The notes: generated by a model from the sequence alone, not told the origin. A stretch of 64,000 bases of DNA from Aureimonas sp. Leaf324 (GCF_001423245.1 NZ_LMOH01000028.1:124001-188000); one strand, 5' to 3'. Positions 9,771-19,552 are shown, counted from the stretch's first letter. Made by a program: numbers and translations.

Positions 9771-10121
9771 ATGGGTATCGAAATCCGGCCGGCGCAGGCG
9801 CTTCGTCTGCTTCACGGCAACGCATTGAAGCAGGCACATGATTCGGGGCCCGACCTGACGACGCGCCAGACCGCGATCCTCCTCACCGTCTATCTCGAGC
9901 CGCCCCCACATACGGTGCGCGGCCTTGCCGAGCGGCTGAAGGTGACGAAGCCGGTCGTCACCCGGGCGCTGGACACGATGGGACGGCTGGAGCTTCTGGA
10001 GCGTCGCCGCGACCCGGCGGACCTGCGCAACGTCCTCGTGCGCCGCACCGTGAAGGGCAGCCTCTTCGTGTCGCAGATGGCCGACCGGCTGGTCGACGAA
10101 GCCGGAGGGCTGGCGCGATGA
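9771..10121 (+). CDS. MarR-family winged-helix transcriptional regulator (small)
   Basis: 116 aa. The winged-helix core is clear: TTRQTAILLTVYLE, VRGLAERLKVTKPVVTRALD (recognition helix region), LELLERRRDPADLRN and VLVRRTVKG (wing). The dimerisation helices are short compared with full MarR proteins of about 140-160 aa. GACCGAGG immediately precedes the ATG. The stop overlaps the start of the NlpC/P60 gene (ATGA), so the two are co-translated. The ligand is unknown. Confidence 0.85.
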   Translation: MGIEIRPAQALRLLHGNALKQAHDSGPDLTTRQTAILLTVYLEPPPHTVRGLAERLKVTKPVVTRALDTMGRLELLERRRDPADLRNVLVRRTVKGSLFVSQMADRLVDEAGGLAR

Positions 10122-10981
10122 CCGTGGCTCTCGATCGGCGCCTTCATGCCGTGCGCCCGGACCTGGCCGACGAACGCCTGCGCGGGCGCGTCGAAGCCGA
10201 CCGCTTCGTCGCGGGCGAGGCGGCCCATGTCGATGCCCCGCTCGCCGACCTTCGCCGCCACCCTTCGCCCGACGCGCCGCTGGAAACGCAGGCGCTGCAC
10301 GGCGAGGCGGTGACGATCTTCGAGGAGACCCCGGAAGGCTGGTGCTGGGTCCAACTGGAGCGCGACCGCTATGTCGGCTGGATGCCGACCGCCGCGATCC
10401 TCGCCGGACCGGGTCCCGAGGCGACCCATCGCGTCTGCGTGCTGCGCACCTTCGTGTTTCCGGGACCCGACATCAAGCGTCCGCCGATGCGCGACCTGAT
10501 GCTCGGCGCGGGTGTCGCCGCGAAGGGTCAGGCCACCAACCCCAACGCGACCTACACGCTGATCGCACCCTTCGGTGCGATCGTCTCGCAGCACCTGGAG
10601 CCGATCTCCGCCGTCGCGCCGGACTTCGTTTCGGTGGCGGAAGGGTTCCGGCAGGTGCCCTATCTCTGGGGCGGCAAGTCGCCGTCCGGCATCGACTGCT
10701 CCGGTCTCGTACAGTTGTCGCTCCTGCTGTCGGGGATCGAGGCGCCGCGCGACACCGATCTGCAGGCGGCGTCGCTCGGGCAGGCGCTCGGCCCCGACGA
10801 GCCTCTGCGCCGCGGCGACCTCGTGTTCTGGCGCGGCCATGTCGGCATCATGCTGGACGGCGAGACGCTGCTCCACGCCAACGCCCATCACATGATGACG
10901 GCCGCCGAGCCGCTCGCGACCGCCGAGGCGCGGGCGCTCGCCAAGGGCTCGCCCGTCACCGTCCGCCGCCGTCTCGGCTGA
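10118..10981 (+). CDS. SH3b-NlpC/P60 (C40) cell-wall hydrolase
   Basis: 287 aa. An N-terminal bacterial SH3-like region (about 45-100; HGEAVTIFEETPEGWCWVQL) is followed by a C40 peptidase domain with the catalytic Cys in GIDCSGLV, a His in RGHVGIML and a second His in HANAHH. Family members cleave peptide stems of murein (D-gamma-Glu to diamino acid bonds). No signal peptide is visible, so how the enzyme reaches the wall, or whether it acts on recycled muropeptides in the cytoplasm, is open. The gene is translationally coupled to marR, and its stop abuts the stop of the convergent dehydrogenase gene with no intervening base. Confidence 0.92.
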   Translation: MTVALDRRLHAVRPDLADERLRGRVEADRFVAGEAAHVDAPLADLRRHPSPDAPLETQALHGEAVTIFEETPEGWCWVQLERDRYVGWMPTAAILAGPGPEATHRVCVLRTFVFPGPDIKRPPMRDLMLGAGVAAKGQATNPNATYTLIAPFGAIVSQHLEPISAVAPDFVSVAEGFRQVPYLWGGKSPSGIDCSGLVQLSLLLSGIEAPRDTDLQAASLGQALGPDEPLRRGDLVFWRGHVGIMLDGETLLHANAHHMMTAAEPLATAEARALAKGSPVTVRRRLG

Positions 10982-11923
10982 TCAGTAGCCCGCGCCGCGG
11001 TCCACGACGTTGGTGAGGCTCTCGCCGCGCCGGTGCGCGGCGATCTGCGCCATGATGATGGGCGCGAGCGCGGCGGGGTCGGAGGAGGCTGCCGCATGCG
11101 GCGTCACGAAGACGCGCGGATGGCGCCAGAGCGGGCTGTCGGCCGCCAGCGGCTCGCGCTCGAAGACGTCGAGCGAGGCTTCCATCAGCCGCCCGTCGTT
11201 CAGGGCCCGCAGGATCGCGGAGTCCTTCTGGAGGCCGCCGCGGCCGGCATTGATCAGCGAGGGCGTGCCGAGCGGCGTCTCGCGCTTCAGCTTGGACAGG
11301 AACCCGTCGTCGATCATGCCCCGCGTCTCCGACGTCAGCGGCAGGAGGACGACGAGGATGTCGGCGCGCGCGAGGATCGCGTCGAGACCCGCATCGCCGT
11401 CGAAGCACTCGACGCCCTCGATCGTCTTCGGCCGTCGGCTCCAGCCCGAGACGCGAAAGCCCAGCGCCTTCAGCTTCTCGGCCGCGTCGCGTCCGAGTTC
11501 GCCGAGGCCGAGGATGCCGACCTCGATCTCGGACGCCGCCGGCTGGCGCCGCTCGTTCCAGATCCGCACCGCCTGCTGCGCCCGGTAGGTCATGCCGCGG
11601 CGATGATGGTCGAGGACGCGCCAGACGACATACTCGCTCATGCGGGCAGTGAGGTCGTCCGCCACGATGCGCAGGATCGGAACGTCCGGCAGGGTCTTGT
11701 CCTGCAGGATGTGATCGACGCCCGCGCCGAGCGAGAAGACCGCGCGAAGGTTGGGCAGGTTGGACAGGACGCCCGGCGGCTGCTTCCAGACCACGGCATA
11801 GTCGATGCTCTCGTCGGCCGCACTCGCCGGGCGCAGCACGATGGTTTCGCCGGGCGCGGCGGCGAGCAGCGCCTCCGTCCAGCGCGAGGGATCGAAACCG
11901 GTGACGGAAAGAAGGATGCTCAC
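10982..11923 (-). CDS. D-2-hydroxyacid dehydrogenase, glyoxylate/hydroxypyruvate reductase A type
   Basis: 313 aa from GTG 11923 (SILLSVTGFDPSRW...), overlapping the upstream Nudix stop as GTGA. The NAD(P) site is GILGLGELGRDAAEKL. The catalytic trio is Arg in NAGRGG, Glu in FEREPL and His in VTPHAAA. The N-terminal layout (FSLGAGVDHIL) is that of GhrA-like reductases, which reduce glyoxylate and hydroxypyruvate. Substrate is inferred from the family only. The open frame extends upstream, but that part is antiframe to the Nudix gene. Confidence 0.9.
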   Translation of the reverse strand: MSILLSVTGFDPSRWTEALLAAAPGETIVLRPASAADESIDYAVVWKQPPGVLSNLPNLRAVFSLGAGVDHILQDKTLPDVPILRIVADDLTARMSEYVVWRVLDHHRRGMTYRAQQAVRIWNERRQPAASEIEVGILGLGELGRDAAEKLKALGFRVSGWSRRPKTIEGVECFDGDAGLDAILARADILVVLLPLTSETRGMIDDGFLSKLKRETPLGTPSLINAGRGGLQKDSAILRALNDGRLMEASLDVFEREPLAADSPLWRHPRVFVTPHAAASSDPAALAPIIMAQIAAHRRGESLTNVVDRGAGY

Positions 11924-12579
11924 GTGTCGGTATCCGTTTGCGTCGAATCGACGAGGAGTTTCGCACGGGCGCGGCCGTGTCGCGCGAACCAATGTGTCGC
12001 TGCGACCAGGAACCCGTTCTGCACGGCGCCGCGGTCGACCGCGGCGAGCAACTCCTCGAAGGGGGCCGATATGGCGAGGATGTCCTCGTCCTCGTCGGCC
12101 TTGCCGCCTCGTCCGGTGAGATGCGCGGTGTCGACGATCGCGAGGAAGATCATCGCGAGTTCGTCGGTGAGGCCCGGCGTCGAGAGGATCGAGAAGCAAT
12201 GGGCGATGGCGCTCGGCACGAGCCCCGTCTCCTCCGTCAGTTCGCGCGCCGCGCCGCCGGAAGGGTCCTCGCCCTCGTCGATGCCGCCGGCGGGCAGTTC
12301 CAGCGGCGCGGCGTGCGGGGTCGCGAGCGCCGCGCCGATCCGAAACTGGCGGATGACCACGATCGCATCGCGCGCGGGATCATACGGGATGACCACCGCG
12401 CAACGTCCGCCGCGCACGATCTCGCGCCGGACGCGGGCCGGCCGCGCGTCGCCCAGCGGCTCGTGGCTGAGGGTCAGGACGTCGAGCGGGCGGAAGCCGT
12501 CGAAAACACGCCGCTCCTCGCTGACGGTGAAGTCGAGCGCCTGATCCTCCAGGCGGGTGCGGTAGATCGAACCGCTCAC
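11920..12579 (-). CDS. Nudix hydrolase, ADP-ribose pyrophosphatase-like
   Basis: 219 aa. A perfect Nudix box (G-x5-E-x7-REUxEExGU) runs from GGIDEGE to RELTEETGL. The preceding LELPAGG and the N-terminal beta region resemble ADP-ribose/nucleoside-diphosphate-sugar pyrophosphatases. It overlaps yejF upstream by 4 bases and the GhrA-like gene downstream by 4, so all three are likely co-translated. The substrate cannot be fixed from sequence. Confidence 0.9.
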   Translation of the reverse strand: MSGSIYRTRLEDQALDFTVSEERRVFDGFRPLDVLTLSHEPLGDARPARVRREIVRGGRCAVVIPYDPARDAIVVIRQFRIGAALATPHAAPLELPAGGIDEGEDPSGGAARELTEETGLVPSAIAHCFSILSTPGLTDELAMIFLAIVDTAHLTGRGGKADEDEDILAISAPFEELLAAVDRGAVQNGFLVAATHWFARHGRARAKLLVDSTQTDTDT

Positions 12580-14231
12580 TGGGCGACGTCCTCGCCCGAT
12601 GCCGTTTCGATGCGGAAGGCGGCCGCCATCAAGGCCTTGGTGTAGTCGGTCTTCGGGCGCTCGAAGATCTCCTCCGAGGGCCCTCGTTCCACCACCTCGC
12701 CGCCGCGCATCACGATGACCTCGTTGGCGAGCGCGCGCACCACCTTGAGGTCGTGGCTGATGAAGAGATAGGCGAGGTCGTGCTTTCGCTGGAGGTCGCG
12801 CAGGAGGTCGACCACCTGTGCCTGCACGCTCATGTCGAGCGCCGAGGTCGGCTCGTCCAGCATCACAAACCGCGGATTGAGCACCATGGCGCGGGCGATG
12901 GCGACGCGCTGGCGCTGGCCGCCGGAGAACTCGTGCGGATAGCGGAAGCGCGTCGCGGGATCTAGGCCCACTTCCTCCAGCGCCGAGACGACGCGCGCGT
13001 CGCGCTCCGCCTTCGAGAGCTTCGGCTGATGCACCTGCAGGCCCTCCGCCACGATGTCGGCGATCGGCATGCGGGGGCTGAGCGAGCCGTAAGGGTCCTG
13101 GAACACGATCTGGATACGGTCGCGCCAGTCGCGCATCTCGCGCGACGACTTGGTGTCGATACGCTCCCCGTCGAAGCGGATCTCGCCCTGGCTGGCGATC
13201 ATCCGACAGAGCGCGAGGCCGAGCGTCGTCTTGCCCGAGCCCGATTCGCCGACGACGCCGACCGTCTGCCCGGCGCGCACGGCGATGTCGATGCCGTTCA
13301 CCGCCTTCACGTGGTCGCTCACGCGCCGCATGAGGCCGGTGCGCACCGGGAACCAGACCTTCACGCCCTTGCCTTCCATGACGAGCGGTGCATTGGCGTT
13401 GGCGGCAGGGGGGCGGCCCTTCGGCTCGGCCGCCAGGAGGTGCTTGGTGTAGGCGTGCTGTGGGTTGGCGAAGATGTCGGCCGTTGGCCCCGTCTCGACG
13501 ATCTCGCCGCGATACATCACGCAGACCCGGTCGGCGATGCGCCGGACGATGCCGAGATCGTGGGTGATGAAGAGAAGGCCCATGTCCCGCTCGGCCTGCA
13601 GCCGCTTCAGGAGTTCCAGGATCTGGGCCTGCACCGTCACGTCGAGCGCCGTCGTCGGCTCGTCGGCGATCAAGAGGTCCGGCTCGTTGGCGAGCGCCAT
13701 CGCGATCATCACGCGCTGGCGCTGGCCGCCCGACAGTTGGTGGGGGTAGGAGCCGAGCCGCTTCTCCGGTTCGCGGATGCCGACCTGATGCAGAAGCTCC
13801 AGCGTGCGCTCGCGCGCGGCGCGATCGGACAGGCCGCGGTGGATCTTCATCACCTCGCCGATCTGCCGCTCGATCGTGTGGAGCGGATTGAGCGAACTCA
13901 TCGGCTCCTGGAAGATCATCGATATCTTGTTGCCGCGAACGCCGCGCAGCGCCTTGTCGTCGGCGGCGATGAGGTCGCGCCCCTCGAAGACCACCGCGCC
14001 GCCGGGATGGCTGGCGGACGGATAGGGCAGGAGCTTCAGGATCGACAGCGCCGAGACGGACTTGCCCGACCCGGACTCGCCGACGAGCGCCACCGTCTCG
14101 CCCTTGTGGATCGAAAAGGAGACGCCTTTGACGGCAAGGCTCGTCTCGCCGTTCTGATGGAAGGCGACCTTCAGGTCGCGCACGTCGAGAAGCGGTGCGC
14201 TGGCGTCGGGGCGGGGGGCGATCTGGCTCAA
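12576..14231 (-). CDS. yejF: YejF, duplicated ABC transporter ATPase for peptides
   Basis: 551 aa with two complete ATPase units in one chain. Unit 1 has [22 protein letters not shown] and [12 protein letters not shown]. Unit 2 has [29 protein letters not shown] and [12 protein letters not shown]. This double-ATPase form is typical of YejF, which drives import of oligopeptides (in enterobacteria also microcin C). The yejE and yejB permeases and the binding proteins lie upstream on the same strand, separated here by a CDF gene. The 3' end overlaps the Nudix gene. Confidence 0.94.
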   Translation of the reverse strand: MSQIAPRPDASAPLLDVRDLKVAFHQNGETSLAVKGVSFSIHKGETVALVGESGSGKSVSALSILKLLPYPSASHPGGAVVFEGRDLIAADDKALRGVRGNKISMIFQEPMSSLNPLHTIERQIGEVMKIHRGLSDRAARERTLELLHQVGIREPEKRLGSYPHQLSGGQRQRVMIAMALANEPDLLIADEPTTALDVTVQAQILELLKRLQAERDMGLLFITHDLGIVRRIADRVCVMYRGEIVETGPTADIFANPQHAYTKHLLAAEPKGRPPAANANAPLVMEGKGVKVWFPVRTGLMRRVSDHVKAVNGIDIAVRAGQTVGVVGESGSGKTTLGLALCRMIASQGEIRFDGERIDTKSSREMRDWRDRIQIVFQDPYGSLSPRMPIADIVAEGLQVHQPKLSKAERDARVVSALEEVGLDPATRFRYPHEFSGGQRQRVAIARAMVLNPRFVMLDEPTSALDMSVQAQVVDLLRDLQRKHDLAYLFISHDLKVVRALANEVIVMRGGEVVERGPSEEIFERPKTDYTKALMAAAFRIETASGEDVAQ

Positions 14232-14246
14232 GCGGCTCTCATCCTC

Positions 14247-15302
14247 TCAGGCCGGACGGGGCAGGGCGCCGTGGGCGTGGTCGTGCCCGTGATGCCCGTG
14301 GTCGTGATGGTGACCGTGGGCGTGGGCGTGGCCAGAGCCGTGATCGTGTCCGGCATGGTCGTGGACATGATCGCCGCCGCAGGTCGTTCCGGCGTCGGCG
14401 CAGCGGCCGTGCTCGAGTTCCACCGTCGCGTGGTCGATCTGGAAGTCGGCGCTCAGCATCGCCTTCACGCGGCGCACCACGGCCGTTCCGTCGGCCCCCT
14501 CGGGAACGCAGACATGAAGCGTCGCGGCACGCCGACGCGGCGTGATCATCCAGACATGGACATGGTGCACGTCCTCGATCCCGGGGACCCTTGCGCTAAG
14601 CTGCCGACCGACCTCCGCTCCGTCGACGCCGGCTGGCGCGCCCTCCAGAAGAACGTGCGCGGATTCGCGCACCAGCCGCCAGGCGTTGGTGAGAATGAGC
14701 AGGCAGACGAGGACGGAGAGGATCGGGTCGATCTGCGTCCAGCCGGTGGCGAGGATCACCAGCGAGGCGACGATGGCGGCGACCGAGCCGAGAAGGTCGC
14801 CCATCACATGCAGCAACGCGCCGCGCATGTTGAGGTCTTCCTTGTCGCCCCCGTGGAGCACGAAGAAGGCGGCGATATTGACAAGGAGGCCCGCGACGGC
14901 GACGGCCAGCATCGGGCCGGCGAGGATCTCGACCGGCTCCGAGAACCGCCGCCACGCCTCGTAGACGATCACGGCGGTGATGCCGAAGAGCACGAGGCCG
15001 TTGGAATAGGCGACGAGGATCTGGAAGCGGTCGTAGCCGTAGGAGCGCCGGGCGTCGGCCGGCCGAAGCGCGAGGCGCGCGGCGGCAAAGGCGAGGACGA
15101 GGCCCGCGAAGTCCACGAACATGTGCCCGGCGTCGGCCAGCAGCGCCAGCGAGCCGGAGATCAGGCCGCCTGCGATCTCCGCCAGCATGAAGAGGCCGGT
15201 GAGGGCCGCCGCGATGCCGAGCCGCTTGTGGCTGGCATGCGCGGCATGGTCGTGGTGATCGTGGTCGCCGTGATCGTGCGAATGGCCGTGATGGTCGCTC
15301 AT
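14247..15302 (-). CDS. Cation diffusion facilitator, probable zinc exporter with His-rich ends
   Basis: 351 aa from ATG 15302; the frame runs further, but the His-rich MSDHHGHSHDHGDH start is the natural one. Six membrane helices are visible, with metal-site motifs HMFVD in helix 2 and HVMGD in helix 5. This His-Asp/His-Asp pair is usually associated with zinc. A cytoplasmic C-terminal domain follows, then a tail of about 45 residues that is nearly half His. Members export Zn2+ (or Co/Ni/Cd) to the periplasm by proton antiport. The gene lies between yejF (15 bases) and yejE (7 bases), an unexpected place. Confidence 0.93.
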   Translation of the reverse strand: MSDHHGHSHDHGDHDHHDHAAHASHKRLGIAAALTGLFMLAEIAGGLISGSLALLADAGHMFVDFAGLVLAFAAARLALRPADARRSYGYDRFQILVAYSNGLVLFGITAVIVYEAWRRFSEPVEILAGPMLAVAVAGLLVNIAAFFVLHGGDKEDLNMRGALLHVMGDLLGSVAAIVASLVILATGWTQIDPILSVLVCLLILTNAWRLVRESAHVLLEGAPAGVDGAEVGRQLSARVPGIEDVHHVHVWMITPRRRAATLHVCVPEGADGTAVVRRVKAMLSADFQIDHATVELEHGRCADAGTTCGGDHVHDHAGHDHGSGHAHAHGHHHDHGHHGHDHAHGALPRPA

Positions 15303-15309
15303 GACGCGT

Positions 15310-16533
15310 TCACCGGAAGCTCTTGCGGGGGTCGAAGGCGTCACGCACCGCTTCGCCGACGAAGACGAGAAGCGACAGCATCAGGGACAGGACCGCGAAG
15401 CCGGAGATGCCGAGCCAGGGCGCCTGCAGGTTGTTGCGCCCCTGCGCCAGGAGTTCGCCGAGCGATGGCGAGCCCGGCGGCAGGCCGAAGCCGAGGAAGT
15501 CGAGCGAGGTCAGCGTCGTGATCGAGCCGTTCAGGATGAAGGGCAGGAAGGTGAGCGTCGCGACCATCGCGTTGGGCAGGAGGTGGCGGCCCATGATCGT
15601 CCAGTCGCCGACGCCGAGCGCCCGCGCAGCGTTGACGTATTCGAAGTTGCGCGCGCGCAGGAACTCGGCGCGCACGACGCCGACGAAGGCAACCCACGAG
15701 AACAGGAGCATGATGCCGAGGAGGATCCAGAAGCCCGGCGGCAGGATCGCGGCGACGATGAGGAGGAGGTAGAGGACTGGGATCGAGGACCAGATCTCGA
15801 TGAACCGCTGGAAGAGAAGGTCGACCCAGCCGCCGAAATAGCCCTGCACGGCGCCCGCAAAGACCCCGATCACGGCGGACGCCGCGGTGAGGATCAGGCC
15901 GAACAGGACCGAGATGCGGAAGCCGTAGATCAGGCGGGCGAGGACGTCGCGCGCCTGGTCGTCGGTGCCGAGCCAGTTCCAGTTGCCGATCGTGCAGTTC
16001 GGATCGTTCACGCCTTGGCTGTAGCGCGCGCAGCGCTCCTCCTTGGAGAAGGTCCACGAGGGCGGCGACGGCGCGGGCGTCGGGATCTCGTTGTTGACGC
16101 TCTGGTACGAGTAGCGGATCGGCGGCCAGATCATCCAGCCGTTGGCGGCGATCTCGTCCTGGATGAACGGGTCGCGGTAGTTCGTGACCGGCAGGAACCC
16201 GCCGAAGACCTCCTCCGGATAGTCGGTGAAGATCGGCGCGTAGTACTCGTTCTTGTAGGAGATCAGGATCGGTTTGTCGTTGGCGACGAACTCGGCGAAC
16301 AGCGTCACGACGAAGAGGACCATGAAGATCCAGAGCGACCACCAGCCGCGTCGGTTGGCCTTGAAGTTCTGCCAGCGGCGCTGGTTGAGCGGCGACAGCC
16401 GAGACGGCGTGCCGAGGGCAACGATCGGCGGTGCGTTCTGGGCGACGCCGCTCGCGCCCCCTTGCGCTTCGCGCAGCACGGCGGGCTCGGGCGGGCGATC
16501 CTTCGCGTTGCGATCCTCGATGGTGTCGGTCAT
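15310..16533 (-). CDS. yejE: YejE, inner-membrane permease of peptide ABC transporter
   Basis: 407 aa. A cytoplasmic N-terminus ends in LSPLNQRRWQNFKANRRGWW, then one membrane helix. A large periplasmic segment contains the YejE-specific region with NWNWLGTDDQARDVLARLIYG. The C-terminal binding-protein-dependent permease domain has the EAA loop at about YVNAARALGVGDWTIMGRHL. It partners with YejB. YejB ends 4 bases upstream. Confidence 0.94.
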   Translation of the reverse strand: MTDTIEDRNAKDRPPEPAVLREAQGGASGVAQNAPPIVALGTPSRLSPLNQRRWQNFKANRRGWWSLWIFMVLFVVTLFAEFVANDKPILISYKNEYYAPIFTDYPEEVFGGFLPVTNYRDPFIQDEIAANGWMIWPPIRYSYQSVNNEIPTPAPSPPSWTFSKEERCARYSQGVNDPNCTIGNWNWLGTDDQARDVLARLIYGFRISVLFGLILTAASAVIGVFAGAVQGYFGGWVDLLFQRFIEIWSSIPVLYLLLIVAAILPPGFWILLGIMLLFSWVAFVGVVRAEFLRARNFEYVNAARALGVGDWTIMGRHLLPNAMVATLTFLPFILNGSITTLTSLDFLGFGLPPGSPSLGELLAQGRNNLQAPWLGISGFAVLSLMLSLLVFVGEAVRDAFDPRKSFR

Positions 16534-16537
16534 CGGA

Positions 16538-17623
16538 TCAGACCTCCCGCCGCTCGAAGTCGATGCGCGGATCGATCCAGGTGTAGGTGAGGTCGGAGAT
16601 CAGCGTCGTCAGGAGCCCGATCAGCGAGAAGATGTAGAGCGTGGCGAAGACGACCGGATAGTCCCGCTTGTAGATGCTCTCGAAGGAGAGGAGGCCGAGC
16701 CCGTCGAGCGAGAAGATGGTCTCGATCAGGAGTGAACCGGCGAAGAAGGCCGAGATGAAGGCGCCGGGAAAGCCCGCGACGATGATCAGCATCGCGTTGC
16801 GGAAGACATGGCCGTAGAGGACGCGCCGCTCGGTGAGGCCCTTGGCGCGCGCGGTCGTCACGTACTGCTTGCGGATCTCGTCGAGGAACGAGTTCTTCGT
16901 CAGCAGCGTCGTCGTGGCGAAGGCCGAGAGCGACAGCGCGATCAGCGGCAGCGTCAGGTGCCAGAAGTAGTCGACGATGCGCTCCGGCCAGGAGAGCTGG
17001 GCCCAGTTGTCGGAGGTGAGGCCGCGCAACGGGAACCAGTCGAGGAACGAGCCGCCCGCGAAGAGGACGATCAAGAGCACCGCGAAGAGGAAGCCCGGAA
17101 TCGCGTAGGCGACGATGATGACGGCGCTCGTCCAGGTGTCGAAGCGCGAGCCCTCGTGCAGCGCCTTGCGGATGCCGAGCGGGATCGAGATCGCGTAGGA
17201 CAGGAGCGTGATCCAGAGGCCGAGCGAGATCGACACCGGGAGCTTCTGGATGATGAGGTCGACGACCGTGGCGTTGGAGAAGAAGCTCGTGCCGAAGTCG
17301 AAGCGGGCGTAGTTCCAGATCATCTCGCCGAAGCGCTGCCAGGCCGGCTTGTCGAAGCCGAACTGCTCGTTGAGCCGCTGGATGAACTCGGGGTCCAGCC
17401 CTTGCGCCCCGCGATAGCCCGACGTGTCGCCGCTCTGCGCCGCCGCGTCGCCGCCGCCGCCGCCCAGGCGATCGGCCGCGCCGCCGCCCTGACCCTGCAG
17501 CCCGGCCACGATCTGCTCCACCGGCCCGCCCGGCGCGAACTGGATGACCACGAAGGACACGGCCATGATGCCGAGCAGGGTCGGGATCATCAGGAGCAGA
17601 CGTCGGAGGATGTAGGCTGCCAT
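16538..17623 (-). CDS. yejB: YejB, inner-membrane permease of peptide ABC transporter
   Basis: 361 aa. It has the DppB-type N-terminus (MAAYILRRLLLMIPTLLGIM), an inserted Gly-rich periplasmic stretch around residues 45-75, and several membrane helices with an EAA-like loop (YVTTARAKGLTERRVLYGHV). It forms the channel with YejE. It lies 38 bases downstream of the nearest solute-binding protein gene. Confidence 0.94.
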   Translation of the reverse strand: MAAYILRRLLLMIPTLLGIMAVSFVVIQFAPGGPVEQIVAGLQGQGGGAADRLGGGGGDAAAQSGDTSGYRGAQGLDPEFIQRLNEQFGFDKPAWQRFGEMIWNYARFDFGTSFFSNATVVDLIIQKLPVSISLGLWITLLSYAISIPLGIRKALHEGSRFDTWTSAVIIVAYAIPGFLFAVLLIVLFAGGSFLDWFPLRGLTSDNWAQLSWPERIVDYFWHLTLPLIALSLSAFATTTLLTKNSFLDEIRKQYVTTARAKGLTERRVLYGHVFRNAMLIIVAGFPGAFISAFFAGSLLIETIFSLDGLGLLSFESIYKRDYPVVFATLYIFSLIGLLTTLISDLTYTWIDPRIDFERREV

Positions 17624-17661
17624 TCAGCGGTCCCGTTGTGCGAAAGCGTCGGTGGGCGCGG

Positions 17662-19542
17662 TCAGGCCCGCCCGGCCGCCTTGGCCTTGGATTCGTCGTA
17701 CCACCAGAGCTGTTCCACCGGGAAGCTGTAATCGGGCTTGGTGGCCGGCATGCCGAACATGTCCCACCAGGCGACGTTGTGGCCTTGGGCGTGAAGGTTG
17801 GGGATCCAGTCCAGCCGCCAGCGCAGCACGCGGTCGAGCGCGCGCATCAGGACGGTGAGATCCTCGCGCGTCTTCGCCTCGCCGATCCGGTCGAGAAGAG
17901 CGTCCACCGCCGGGCTCGCCATGCCGGGATAGTTGTAGGATCCCGTGCGGTCGCGGGACGTGGAGCCGAAGAAGCTCGTCAGGCTCTCGCGCGTCGGGGT
18001 ACCGTTGAGGCCGAAGCGGCAGAGGATCATGTCGAAGTCGAAGCGGCTGAGGCGGTCCTGATACTGCGCGGCATCGACGACGCGCATCGTGGCGTCGACG
18101 CCGAGCAGCTTCATGTTCTCGACCATCTTGCCGTAAACGCGGCCCTGCTCGGGGTCGTTCAGGAGGTATTCGAGCCGGAACGGCTGGCCGGCGGCATCGA
18201 CGAGCGCCGAGCCGCGGCGTGTCCAGCCGGCGGCGGCGAAGAGCTCCGAGGCTTCCCGCAGGATGCGCCGGTCGCGTCCCGATCCGTCGGTGACGGGCTG
18301 CGTCCAGACCTTGCCGAAGACCTCGGGCGGCAGGTCGGCGCGCAGCGGCTCCAGCACGGCCCGCTCCTCGGGCGAGGGCGCGCCGGTCGCGACATAGTCC
18401 GACAGTTCGAACGGCGATTGCGAGTGCAGCCGCAAGCCGAACAGGAGATTGGCGTTGGTCCACTCGAAATCGAAGCACAGGTTGATCGCGCGGCGCACCC
18501 GCGCGTCGGAAAACTGCGTGCGGCGCTGGTTCAGCGCCCAGCACTGGAAGTTCGGCCACTTCTCTTCCGCGAAGGTGTCGCGCTTCACCCGGCCGTCTTG
18601 AATGGCAGGGAAGTTGTATTCGCTCGCCCAGGCCCGCGTCGTGAACTCCTCGCGATAGGTCACGTCGCCCTTCTTGAAGGCTTCCAGCGAAGCCTGCCGG
18701 TCGCGGAAGCACTCGACGCGGATCGTCTGGAAATGGCCGAGCCCCTGGGCAAACGGCATGTCGCGGCCCCAGTAGTCCGCGCGCTTCTCGTATTCGATGT
18801 AGCGGCCGGCGGCATAGCGCCCGACGCCCCAGGCGCCCGATCCCGGGATCACGTCGAAGCCGCCCTGGCCGAACGGGCGGTTCTGGAAGAAGGCGGCGGG
18901 GACGATCGGCATCGACAGGGTGGCGAGCGCGGTCGGTACGGTCTGGCGCCCGGAAAAGACGATCCGCACGGTGCGCTCGTCCTCGGCCGCGACCTCGCGC
19001 ACCTCCAGCAACTGGATCGCGAGGCTCGGATGGCCCTCCCGCTTCAGGGTCTCGTAGGAGAACACGACGTCGGCCGCGGTGACCGGCGCGTCGGTCGAGA
19101 AGCGGGCTTGCGGCCGTAGCCGGAAGGTGAAGCGGTTGCCGTCGGCCGAGACCGCGACGCTCTCGGCGAGAAGGCCGTAGAGGCTGTCGGGCTCATCGAG
19201 CGTCGAGAGCATCAGGCCCTCGTAGAGCATCTCCATCCGCGGCGGGGCGTTGCCCTGCAGGACGAGCGTGTTGAACGTATCGAACGTATCGGGCGACTGG
19301 TTGAAGTACCAGGACGGCACAGTGAAGGTGAATCGCCCGCCGTCGGGCGCGTCCGGGTTCGCGTAATCGAAGCGCTGGTAGCCCGCCGGATATTTCAGGT
19401 CGCCGAAGGCCGAGAGACCGTGCAGCGGCGTGTCGGCCGGGTTGTCGGCGAAGGACAGGCGGGGGAGGGCGGCGCTGGCCGCCGCGCCGAGCGCCAGCTT
19501 GCCGAAATGTCGGCGGCTGATGCGGATGAAGCTTTCGGTCAC
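17662..19542 (-). CDS. YejA-type extracellular solute-binding protein (family 5), Tat-exported
   Basis: 626 aa. The N-terminus carries a Tat motif (SRRHFGK) followed by a hydrophobic stretch and an Ala-rich cleavage region. The mature part is a family-5 peptide-binding protein with YEGLMLSTLDEPDSLYGLLAE and FRLRPQARFSTDAPVTAADV. It should deliver peptides to YejBEF. It is the second of two tandem binding-protein genes, which are recognisably related (both contain DFDMILCRFG/EYDIVTDVMA and MASPAVDALLD/IRNPAVDAIIE segments) but clearly diverged. Confidence 0.92.
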   Translation of the reverse strand: MTESFIRISRRHFGKLALGAAASAALPRLSFADNPADTPLHGLSAFGDLKYPAGYQRFDYANPDAPDGGRFTFTVPSWYFNQSPDTFDTFNTLVLQGNAPPRMEMLYEGLMLSTLDEPDSLYGLLAESVAVSADGNRFTFRLRPQARFSTDAPVTAADVVFSYETLKREGHPSLAIQLLEVREVAAEDERTVRIVFSGRQTVPTALATLSMPIVPAAFFQNRPFGQGGFDVIPGSGAWGVGRYAAGRYIEYEKRADYWGRDMPFAQGLGHFQTIRVECFRDRQASLEAFKKGDVTYREEFTTRAWASEYNFPAIQDGRVKRDTFAEEKWPNFQCWALNQRRTQFSDARVRRAINLCFDFEWTNANLLFGLRLHSQSPFELSDYVATGAPSPEERAVLEPLRADLPPEVFGKVWTQPVTDGSGRDRRILREASELFAAAGWTRRGSALVDAAGQPFRLEYLLNDPEQGRVYGKMVENMKLLGVDATMRVVDAAQYQDRLSRFDFDMILCRFGLNGTPTRESLTSFFGSTSRDRTGSYNYPGMASPAVDALLDRIGEAKTREDLTVLMRALDRVLRWRLDWIPNLHAQGHNVAWWDMFGMPATKPDYSFPVEQLWWYDESKAKAAGRA

Positions 19543-19552
19543 GCGCGGCGCC

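Noticed and set aside
13029-16590. Plus-strand open frames opposite yejF, CDF and yejE
   Set aside because: Opposite strand of well-supported genes; amino-acid composition is that of an antisense frame.
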